Shown piece after piece: positions 6,412 through 12,928 of a stretch of 12,928 nucleotides of DNA. Location of the stretch: NCBI GenBank assembly GCA_017502425.1, contig JAFVVB010000023.1, forward strand, positions 1 through 12,928, given 5' to 3'. The notes beneath the pieces were generated by a model. The model worked only from the letters and a program-made list of their open reading frames with translations, had not been told where the DNA came from and made no database searches. Position 1 is the first letter of the stretch. Each line of letters starts with the position of its first letter. The stretch is from Ruminococcus sp. (lineage in GTDB: Bacteria > Bacillota > Clostridia > Oscillospirales > Acutalibacteraceae). Both the position numbers and the translations under genes were made by a program.

Positions 6412-8136
6412 TTATTTATTCGCTTTCCACGATGTGTAGTCAAAGTCAGCGTAAATCTTTTCGAGTGCTTTGACGTCGTTTTTACCCATACCGGTCAGCG
6501 GAATTTCATCTACTGAAAGTACTGCGACCGGCTTGCCTCGTTCTTCGATATGCTCATCGCAGTATTCAAAAATCTCGACACACGCACTGTCTCTATCAAT
6601 ATCGCCCTCAAACTCAACGATAGCAAGCGGATACTGACCCTGAGAGTGCTCTTTGTCATTAACGCCGATTACACAGCAGTTCTTTACGTTTTCTCTGCCA
6701 GCAATAAGACCTTCCATATTAACAGGAAAGACCTTATGACCATCAAAGCGGGTTATCATACGTTTGATACGACCTTTGATGAATATAAATCCGTCATCAT
6801 CAATATATCCAACGTCGCCTGAGTGTATCCACACCTTGCCGTCGTCGTGCTTACGCATAACGATGTCGGTTTCTTCTTTAGCACGGAAATATCCTTTCAT
6901 CATAGACGGACCTGTCACGCATACTTCGCCGATTTCGTTGTACGAAAGCTCTTCCCCCGTATCAGGGTCGAATATGCTGACAGTAGTAGTGAGTGACGGA
7001 ACACCGACACTTGACGGCTTGTATATATCATTGGCACAGAAAGACGCAGCCGCAGAAAGCTCGGTCATACCGTATCCCTGTGCAAGCGGATATTTCATAT
7101 TATGCTCAACCATAAACTGCTGGAGCTTAGCTTCTAAACCTTCGTTCATGGTGTCACCGCCAGACGCTAAAGTGTGTAAAAATGAAAGGTCCATATTTTT
7201 AACTTCTTTACTACCTATTAAAAGCTCGATAAACACAGGAGTGCTTATGATAATCTGTGGTCTAAACTGTATGACGAGCTTTCCGATAGTATTCGGCACG
7301 AATTTAGGAATAGGAACGAGCGTTAATCTGCAACACATCGGCATATGCATACCGCACACCATACCGTACGCAGAAAACACCGGAATAATTCCTAAATACC
7401 TGTCGTTGTCATTTCTCTCAACACTACAATGTTTGAAATTCAGCACAACGGCATTCATCGAATCGTTAGTCAGCATAGTGCCTTTAGGAATACCTGTGGT
7501 ACCGCCTGTGTATGTAATAGCAACGGTAGCGTCGCCTTCATATGGTACTTCAACAGCTTTAACACCCTTGCCTTTTGATAGGAAATCTTTCCATTTCATT
7601 AATGAATCGGAATATTCGATTTTTGTTTTAGTCGCCATTTTAACTAAGACTTTTTTAACAAAAGGAAGGGAGTCAGCCGCCGACTGAACTATGATAGTCT
7701 TCGGTGTGATATCGGACATAATCTTCTTTACTTTAGGAAAAGCGACATCAATAGTAACGAGTATATTACTTTCTGCCGCGTTAATCATGTTAGTAATAGT
7801 TTTTATGTCCATTCTCGGGTCGATAGTGTTAGCAGCGGCACCGATTTTATTAAGTGCGTATATAGCGGCTATTGTCTCAGGTACAGCAACCGAGAGAAAA
7901 GATACGATATCGCCTTTTTTAACACCAAGTGCCACAAACGCAGACGCGCACTCCTCGATTCTTTCTATGAGCTGACGATGAGTGATATCAACTCCGTAGT
8001 AATGTAGCGCAGGCTCATCAAGTCGGTCGCTGTTTAGCTCTCTTAAATACTGATACGCGGTAAGCTGAGGGATTTTATCATTGAGAGCTTCCTGTGAATA
8101 GTATTTAAGCCAAACTTTATTTTCAGTAATCTTCAT
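6412..8136 (-). CDS. AMP-dependent acyl-activating enzyme (long-chain acyl-CoA ligase type)
   Basis: 574 residues, normal length for the ANL superfamily, with no signal peptide, so cytosolic or membrane-associated. The core motifs are present: YTGGTTGIPKG (209-219, ATP-binding loop), GYGMTE (354-359), HSGD (438-441, ribose-binding Asp), KGRIKRMI (454-461, hinge) and GMGKNDVKALEK (549-560) with the probable catalytic Lys552. The family activates a carboxylate with ATP to an acyl-AMP, then transfers it to CoA or a carrier thiol. The overall pattern fits fatty-acid or aryl-acid ligases better than acetyl-CoA synthetase, but the substrate cannot be read from sequence. AGGAGG at 8147-8152 supports the ATG at 8134-8136. 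It is transcribed from a good promoter (8198-8226) and is followed by the secreted SGNH protein, suggesting that an acyl group released outside may be reused inside (inference). Confidence 0.88.
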   Translation of the reverse strand: MKITENKVWLKYYSQEALNDKIPQLTAYQYLRELNSDRLDEPALHYYGVDITHRQLIERIEECASAFVALGVKKGDIVSFLSVAVPETIAAIYALNKIGAAANTIDPRMDIKTITNMINAAESNILVTIDVAFPKVKKIMSDITPKTIIVQSAADSLPFVKKVLVKMATKTKIEYSDSLMKWKDFLSKGKGVKAVEVPYEGDATVAITYTGGTTGIPKGTMLTNDSMNAVVLNFKHCSVERNDNDRYLGIIPVFSAYGMVCGMHMPMCCRLTLVPIPKFVPNTIGKLVIQFRPQIIISTPVFIELLIGSKEVKNMDLSFLHTLASGGDTMNEGLEAKLQQFMVEHNMKYPLAQGYGMTELSAAASFCANDIYKPSSVGVPSLTTTVSIFDPDTGEELSYNEIGEVCVTGPSMMKGYFRAKEETDIVMRKHDDGKVWIHSGDVGYIDDDGFIFIKGRIKRMITRFDGHKVFPVNMEGLIAGRENVKNCCVIGVNDKEHSQGQYPLAIVEFEGDIDRDSACVEIFEYCDEHIEERGKPVAVLSVDEIPLTGMGKNDVKALEKIYADFDYTSWKANK

Positions 8137-8197
8137 AATATATGTACCTCCTCATTAGATAAGGATTTTTACACAAGTGGTATATTTTCACATATTG

Positions 8198-8226
8198 ATT
8201 ATACAATGAAAGCTCAACATAATCAA
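8198..8226 (-). promoter_or_regulatory. Promoter of the acyl-ligase/SGNH unit
   Basis: Minus strand: TTGATT (8221-8226), 17-bp spacer, perfect TATAAT (8198-8203) preceded directly by TG. It is 62-90 bp upstream of the ligase start. The same AGTGGTAT octamer (plus strand) lies just downstream at 8176-8183 and overlaps the opposite promoter at 8382-8389. Confidence 0.65.
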
Positions 8227-8363
8227 TGAGCAAAAATCTATGCTCGCTCAATTTTCAGAAAAACTCCTCAAATTTTTACCCACATTTTTTCAAAATTATT
8301 AATAAACAGCCTGTTTTTGTGAAATATATACAAATAATCCCCCTATATTTCTACTTATCGCAT

Positions 8364-8392
8364 TTGATTTTTCAGTACCATAGTGGTATTAT
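8364..8392 (+). promoter_or_regulatory. Promoter of the propeller-dockerin gene
   Basis: TTGATT (8364-8369), 17-bp spacer, TATTAT (8387-8392) with an extended -10 TGG immediately before it. It lies 40 bp upstream of the start codon. The AGTGGTAT octamer at 8382-8389 overlaps the -10. Confidence 0.6.
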
Positions 8393-8431
8393 TATTATGT
8401 GTTAGTGTTTAGAACTAAGGAGGTACTATCT

Positions 8432-10486
8432 ATGAAAAGAACATTAGCTATTATTCTCGCTGCTATTATGATTGTTTCTCTTCCTTTTAGCGTTTCTGCT
8501 CTTGATTACGAAGGTTACAACTCATACACAGCAACCAAAATCTCCCACCCTGAAACAGGTGTTGGCGAAGTTGACGGTCTTATTGAGTACAATGGCGAAA
8601 ACGACAGAGCTCAGAACTACTCATGGTCTTCAATAGGTTTTGAAGAGTATGTTTACGTTGGTACATGTTTCGGCTCTATCTACCAGACACTCAAGATTAT
8701 CGCTAACGAAAAAGGTATGTCTTTTGCGGACCTCAAGTTATATCTTGACGCTGCTTACAACGGAGCCCTCTACACAGGCGACGAAGGTGCTGCAAATACT
8801 GCTGCAAGAAGCGTTATCGTAAAAATCAATACCAGAACTTGCGAAACAGAAATTGTTTACGGTCCTGAACAGGTTGGTGGTTTCCGCGCTGCTACTAAGC
8901 TCAACGACAAGCTCTACTTCGCAGCTACCGGCGCTACACCTTATCTTCTCGAGATTGACCCTAGAAACGACGATGCTACTCAGGTAGTTTGCAAGAGTGA
9001 AACACCTCAGAGTGCTTCTATCTCAACAGGTATCAGAGGTCTCACTACATACAACGGTATGCTCGTTGCTACTATGATCGGCAACAACGGCGCTTACATG
9101 GTTGCATCAGAAAACCCTAGCTTAGGTCAGTCTTCTTTCAAGACTATCTGCACTCAGGAAGACCTTCTCGACTACCCTGCATACCACTATATGGACAGCA
9201 TCTTCGGTGGTAGTATCTGGGATATCATTGAGTACAACGATAAACTCTACATCACAGTAGTTACAGGTAAAAACGGTAATAAACAGGCATTCGCACTCTT
9301 TAGCGGTCAGCCTGATGAAAACGGTGAATGGTCATTTGACCTCATCGCAGGTAACGAAGCTGAGGGCGCTGAGTATCCATTCGGTTTAGGTTCTGACCGT
9401 TCAGGTGCTGCTAACCTTATGGTATATAACGACTACCTCTACATCGGCGGTTACAACGACCCTATGGTAGCTCTTCCTGAAATTTTAAACGGAAGCTTTG
9501 AGTCACTTTATAAAGACTTAAGCTCTCCTGTATGCTTATGGAGACTTGACGAAAACGACGACATCGAAATGGTAGCAGGTGAAGCTAACGAAGTATTCCC
9601 TGAGGGTCCTATCGGTAACATGGGTGCTGGTTTCGATTCTAATATGAATCAGTACGTATGGCGTATGGAAAACTTCCACAACGAGCTTTACGTTGGTACA
9701 CTCGACTTAACCGGTCTTCTCCACCCTCTCGCTCAGTTTGCTAACGGCGATATTTTCAAGATGTCTAAAGAAGAATGGTTACGTCAGATTGACTACATCA
9801 AACAGATTCTCGAAAAGAACGGCATCGCTTGTGATAAAGACATCGCTCAGACAAACGCTAACGTTAACGTAGCTACACTTGCTGAGAATCTCGAAACTTT
9901 AGAAGACCTCAGCGAAGATTTCGAATCAACTGACGTTACATTAGAGTACAGAGAAAAGTTCCTCAACGCACTTCTCGCAGTTAAAGAGCAGTACGAGCAG
10001 ATTAGAGCTTATCTCTCAAAAGAAGCTAAAGAAAGAATCGATGCATTCCTTTCTAATGAAAAAGTATTAAACTTTAAGTACTTCGTTGAATGTATGAAAT
10101 ATATGAGCCAGTCAGAAGAAGGCTTTGACCTTTTCGTAAGTGAGGACGGCGTTAACTTTGACGTAATCACAAGAGACGGTCTCGGCGATAAATACAACCA
10201 CGGTTGTAGAGTATTTGCAATGACAGACTCAGGTCTTTGTGTCGGCACAGCTAACCCATTCTACGGCACACAGGTATGGCTGCTTGATGACCACGCACTC
10301 ATCGGTGACGTTGACTTTGACGGCGATGTAAACGTCATGGACGCTACTCTCATTCAGAGAGACCAGGCTTACCTCGAGCGTCTGAGCGATTCAGCTAGAT
10401 CTGTTGCTGACTACGATACATATATCGAGGGAATCAACATCATGGACGCTACTCTTATTCAGAGAGACGAAGCAATGTTTAACTAA
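8432..10486 (+). CDS. Secreted beta-propeller-like protein of unknown function with C-terminal dockerin
   Basis: 684 residues from the ATG at 8432-8434, chosen because AAGGAGG at 8417-8423 is correctly spaced and a signal peptide (1-23, ending VSA) starts exactly there; the GTG 33 bases upstream has no such support. Short repeated blade-like strands suggest a beta-propeller: KLYFAATG (160-167), KLYITVVTG (271-279), YLYIGGYND (335-343), ELYVGTLD (418-425) and GLCVGTANP (601-609). A charged, probably helical insertion (~445-560) interrupts it before the last blade. I recognise no catalytic motif and no named family. The dockerin (~623-684) has a good first calcium loop (GDVDFDGDVNVMDAT) but an altered second one (ADYDTYIEGINIMDAT), with one extra residue and a missing acidic ligand. 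Leucine codons favour CTC/CTT more than in neighbouring genes, possibly reflecting high expression. Possible roles: a carbohydrate- or surface-binding scaffold component. Confidence 0.82.
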   Translation: MKRTLAIILAAIMIVSLPFSVSALDYEGYNSYTATKISHPETGVGEVDGLIEYNGENDRAQNYSWSSIGFEEYVYVGTCFGSIYQTLKIIANEKGMSFADLKLYLDAAYNGALYTGDEGAANTAARSVIVKINTRTCETEIVYGPEQVGGFRAATKLNDKLYFAATGATPYLLEIDPRNDDATQVVCKSETPQSASISTGIRGLTTYNGMLVATMIGNNGAYMVASENPSLGQSSFKTICTQEDLLDYPAYHYMDSIFGGSIWDIIEYNDKLYITVVTGKNGNKQAFALFSGQPDENGEWSFDLIAGNEAEGAEYPFGLGSDRSGAANLMVYNDYLYIGGYNDPMVALPEILNGSFESLYKDLSSPVCLWRLDENDDIEMVAGEANEVFPEGPIGNMGAGFDSNMNQYVWRMENFHNELYVGTLDLTGLLHPLAQFANGDIFKMSKEEWLRQIDYIKQILEKNGIACDKDIAQTNANVNVATLAENLETLEDLSEDFESTDVTLEYREKFLNALLAVKEQYEQIRAYLSKEAKERIDAFLSNEKVLNFKYFVECMKYMSQSEEGFDLFVSEDGVNFDVITRDGLGDKYNHGCRVFAMTDSGLCVGTANPFYGTQVWLLDDHALIGDVDFDGDVNVMDATLIQRDQAYLERLSDSARSVADYDTYIEGINIMDATLIQRDEAMFN

Positions 10487-10501
10487 TAGCTACTAATAAA
10501 C

Positions 10502-10533
10502 AGAGCCCGACCACTAGGTCGGGCTCTTTCTTT
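10502..10533 (+). terminator. Strong rho-independent terminator of the propeller-dockerin gene
   Basis: AGAGCCCGACC (10502-10512) pairs perfectly with GGTCGGGCTCT (10517-10527) over the loop ACTA, followed by TTCTTT. It starts 15 bp after the tandem stop codons TAATAG. On the minus strand the tail TGTTTATTAG is poorer, so it acts mainly for the plus-strand gene. Confidence 0.93.
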
Positions 10534-10640
10534 ATGCAAAGTTTTTAACGCTATGATTTTCAAAACGCTGAAAAATAAATAAAAAATCTCACCACTATAA
10601 TTATGCTATTTATTATTATAGTATAAAACGATTTATATAC

Positions 10641-10673
10641 AAAAAGGCACGAACATTTTTTGACAGGTGCTTT
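10641..10673 (-). terminator. Weak candidate terminator of the carboxypeptidase-dockerin gene
   Basis: On the minus strand AAAGCAC pairs with GTGCCTTT (one bulged C) across a ~16-base loop, followed by TTTTTG, just beyond the stop codon at 10679. The stem is short and AT-containing, so efficiency is doubtful; transcripts may continue to the strong hairpin at 10502-10527. Confidence 0.35.
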
Positions 10674-10678
10674 AATTA

Positions 10679-12688
10679 TTATTCGTATTTTGCGAGATAT
10701 AGCTGAACTATTGTTGCGTCTATTATGTTAACTTTACCGTTGCCATCTACATCGCCGTAGGTTTCAAATCCCTCGATATAAGCTAAATGAGCGACTACTC
10801 GTTGAATCAGAGTAGCATCTAAGACAGTAACTTCACCATCACGGTCTACGTCATACTTGTGGTACTGTTCTTTTGGCATATATGCTATGCACAACTTTGC
10901 ATAACCGTTTTCGCTAGCATGCGGATAGTAGCCGTCGCTTCTGTATTGCCAGATATCAGGGGTTGTGCCATCAGGCAAAGTAATCTTGTTATTGAAATCA
11001 GAAACGTATGGATAGTATCTGTAATAGGTGCCTACGTTATTTTGGGTGAGGACTTCAACGTCGAGGTTGTTATATACTGCTTTGCTTGCAAAAATCAGAG
11101 TGCCATAGCCGTTTTCTTTGAGCTTGTTTGCAAATGCAATAGCAATTTCAGTGTTGAGGGCTTTGCTGTTTGTTGAGTATGGGGAATAGGTCATATTGTA
11201 CACAACAGAAATGAGATCATCACTACATTGCTGTGGGAAATAGTCTTTCATTTCTCTTAAGAAATAGTCAGCCTCTGCGTATGCTTCTTCTACGCTTTGA
11301 GCGTATGCAACAAAACTGAGATAGAACGGCATATCGTTTTCGCTTGCTGAAGTAACATTGTGTACAAATTGTGCATCGTTCTGGTGTGGATAGTCTTCGC
11401 TGCCCCAGCCAGCACGGATTATAGCAAAGTCAAAGCCGTGATTTTTCAGATTTTTGAAATCTATCTGTTCTTTGCTACCGCTTGTGTAATCACCGTCACG
11501 TGATGTAAGATCAATTCCGTTATAAAAACCGACAGAAACCGTAACCTTGTCAAAGTTGCCTGTTTGGGTTTTTGCTGTAATTTTGGCTTGTCCCAGTGAC
11601 TTACCGTAAACAACGCCGTTTTGGTCTACTGTGGCAACATTCTCATCTGACGATGACCACTGTACTACTGGGGCAGCATCAGTGCTGTTTGTTTTTATCA
11701 GCGCATTGAGTTTTACTTGCTGTGAAACATCAACAGACACTACGTTTTTATCTATATCGACTTCTATGTTTTCTGTGAAGTTATCAAGCGCCCAGTCATA
11801 AAGTGCAGCAGTGTCGGTCATAGCGTGGTTTATGTAGTTATCATTTGCGCTGTATGTACCGCCGAGTGCTATACAAATGAAGTCATCGTTGCCTTTTGTA
11901 GCAGACGAGATAAGACATTTATCAGCAACACTTGTGTAGCCTGTTTTAATACCTGTGACATATTTATGGTAGTATCCACAGTCATTTTCTTCTGCAATAA
12001 GGTAGTTTGTGTTAAAAAACGGTGCCGCCATACCATCAACCTGATAGTACTGTGTTGAAACTATTTCTCTGAAAAGGTCAAAGCTAAGTGCGTACTGTGT
12101 GATTTTGAGGAGGTCTGATGCCGTAGAAGTATTACCATCGTCAACACCATGTGCGTCGATGTAAGTTGTGTTTTCACAGCCCAGTTCCTTAGCTTTTTCG
12201 TTCATCATAGATGTGAAGGTCTGGGGATCTTTGCCTATCTCATAAGCGAGAATCTGAGCTGCTTCACAGCCTGACGGAACCATCATTCCGTATAGAATAT
12301 CAAGCGCTGTGAATGTTTCTCCCACATAGTTTTCAAATCCTGCGGTTGAAGCACCTATATCTGATACATCATCGATAGGCGCTTGTGTTATCTCTATCAT
12401 ATATGATTGAGGCTCCTTGATGTTTTCAAGCGCCAGTATACAGGTCATAATTTTAGTCAGAGATGCCACAGAACAAACTTTTTCGCTGTTTTTTGAATAC
12501 AGGATTTCTTCTGTATCTGCATCATAGAGTAAGAGCGCATCGGTCATTACCGAGCTGTCATCAAAATGCACAATTGTATCAGCCTCCTGAGCAAAAGCAG
12601 AGAAACTGAATGCAGAAAAAACAAAAAACATCAGAGTAAAAAGCGCTATAACTTTTTTTAAGTATTTATTTTGAAAATGAGTGTTCAT
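10679..12688 (-). CDS. D-alanyl-D-alanine carboxypeptidase (S11) fused to Big2, degenerate GH25-like and dockerin domains
   Basis: 669 residues from the ATG at 12686-12688, with AAAGGAAG about 10 bp upstream; an in-frame TTG seven codons earlier overlaps this site and is unlikely. Signal peptide ~1-33. Domain 1 (~40-305) is a peptidase S11/DacA-type penicillin-binding protein: SLTK at 76-79 (nucleophile Ser76, Lys79), SGC at 139-141 where SxN is usual, and KTG at 248-250. It should trim the terminal D-Ala of peptidoglycan stem peptides outside the membrane. Domain 2 (~310-386) is a bacterial Ig-like Big2 fold with VVQWSSSDENVATVDQNGVV. Domain 3 (~388-605) resembles GH25 lysozymes (YNGIDLTS, FAIIRAGWGS, late WQY), but the catalytic DxE is Asn498-Met-Thr500, so it is probably a binding module. 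Domain 4 (~613-669) is a type I dockerin with two good calcium loops. No confident promoter is seen upstream. Confidence 0.87.
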   Translation of the reverse strand: MNTHFQNKYLKKVIALFTLMFFVFSAFSFSAFAQEADTIVHFDDSSVMTDALLLYDADTEEILYSKNSEKVCSVASLTKIMTCILALENIKEPQSYMIEITQAPIDDVSDIGASTAGFENYVGETFTALDILYGMMVPSGCEAAQILAYEIGKDPQTFTSMMNEKAKELGCENTTYIDAHGVDDGNTSTASDLLKITQYALSFDLFREIVSTQYYQVDGMAAPFFNTNYLIAEENDCGYYHKYVTGIKTGYTSVADKCLISSATKGNDDFICIALGGTYSANDNYINHAMTDTAALYDWALDNFTENIEVDIDKNVVSVDVSQQVKLNALIKTNSTDAAPVVQWSSSDENVATVDQNGVVYGKSLGQAKITAKTQTGNFDKVTVSVGFYNGIDLTSRDGDYTSGSKEQIDFKNLKNHGFDFAIIRAGWGSEDYPHQNDAQFVHNVTSASENDMPFYLSFVAYAQSVEEAYAEADYFLREMKDYFPQQCSDDLISVVYNMTYSPYSTNSKALNTEIAIAFANKLKENGYGTLIFASKAVYNNLDVEVLTQNNVGTYYRYYPYVSDFNNKITLPDGTTPDIWQYRSDGYYPHASENGYAKLCIAYMPKEQYHKYDVDRDGEVTVLDATLIQRVVAHLAYIEGFETYGDVDGNGKVNIIDATIVQLYLAKYE

Positions 12689-12928
12689 ATTCACAGTTCT
12701 TCCTTTCAATACACAAACTTTGTTTTTATGTAAAAATATTCAAGAAACATACACACACGTAATAGATAACATTATTGTACTCCTTTTGATTTACAAAAAC
12801 TATTAGCTATATTTACATAAAGGACTTATTTCTTTTGTGCATTATGCCGTTATGCTTTTTAGTTTAAAACTATAATAATCAGCAAGCAGTTTCTATAATT
12901 TTCTTTTCATATAAAAAACATACATTCA
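12689..12928. other. AT-rich upstream region without a supportable gene
   Basis: 240 bp upstream of the carboxypeptidase gene. I see no convincing -35/-10 pair. A 10-codon minus-strand frame (12740-12772) has an AAGGAG site at 12780-12785 with 7-base spacing and could be a leader peptide, but this may be chance. Plus-strand TATAAT at 12871-12876 has no matching -35. Confidence 0.4.

Larger units (their letters stand above)
8137..8431. other. Divergent intergenic region with two outward promoters
   Basis: About 295 bp, AT-rich, holding the two promoters listed separately. Between them I see only a weak 5-bp hairpin, GAGCA (8228-8232) with TGCTC (8241-8245). I see no small gene, terminator or recognisable riboswitch. 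Confidence 0.6.

Noticed and set aside
6764..7687. Plus-strand open frame of 307 codons antisense to the acyl ligase
   Set aside because: The opposite strand carries all ANL-superfamily motifs; this frame has no ribosome binding site, signal or recognisable domain and is Ser/Pro/Ile-rich as antisense shadows usually are.
8399..8431. GTG start extending the propeller-dockerin protein by 11 residues
   Set aside because: No ribosome binding site before it; it would place extra charged residues before a normal signal peptide, while AAGGAGG fits the ATG at 8432.
12689..12709. TTG start extending the carboxypeptidase by 7 residues
   Set aside because: These codons include the AAAGGAAG ribosome binding site of the downstream ATG.

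Overview
The window most likely comes from a dockerin-using anaerobic Firmicute of the Ruminococcus/Oscillospiraceae type. This is inferred from three secreted proteins ending in type I dockerins of the 'N-[IV]-x-D-A-T-x-[IL]-Q' style, near-consensus AGGAGG ribosome binding sites, moderate-to-low GC content and GTAGGGGACG-type intergenic repeats. No rRNA, tRNA, CRISPR array, transposase or phage gene is visible.

Left part (1-3076), all minus strand. The first gene is the 5' part of a secreted subtilisin-like (S8) protease running off the left edge. Upstream lies a tight three-gene operon with a consensus promoter: a BlaI/MecI-type repressor, a BlaR1/MecR1-type M56 membrane metalloprotease without the usual penicillin-binding sensor, and an 88-residue exported Trp/Lys-rich protein. 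This looks like a regulatory system in which the antibiotic sensor has been replaced by something else, possibly involving the small exported protein.

3077-3606 is a non-coding mosaic of repeats. It holds two near-identical ~155-bp direct repeats around two shorter palindromic units, and ends in a strong terminator for the next minus-strand gene.

Middle (3607-8136), minus strand. An acyl-activating AMP-dependent ligase is followed 75 bp later by a 909-residue secreted protein with two SGNH/GDSL-hydrolase repeats, the second lacking catalytic Ser and His, and a dockerin. They are probably co-transcribed. A ~295-bp region with two outward-facing promoters separates them from the next gene.

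Right part (8432-12688). A plus-strand secreted beta-propeller-like protein with a dockerin is followed by a strong terminator. Converging on it is a minus-strand fusion: D-alanyl-D-alanine carboxypeptidase (S11), Big2 domain, GH25-like domain lacking its catalytic Asp-x-Glu motif, and dockerin. The last ~240 bp hold no gene I can support.

Taken together, three dockerin proteins lie within 10 kb and none is a recognisable polysaccharide-degrading enzyme: an esterase-like protein, an unknown propeller and a peptidoglycan enzyme. This suggests that the cohesin/dockerin machinery of this organism also organises envelope or lipid/ester functions.
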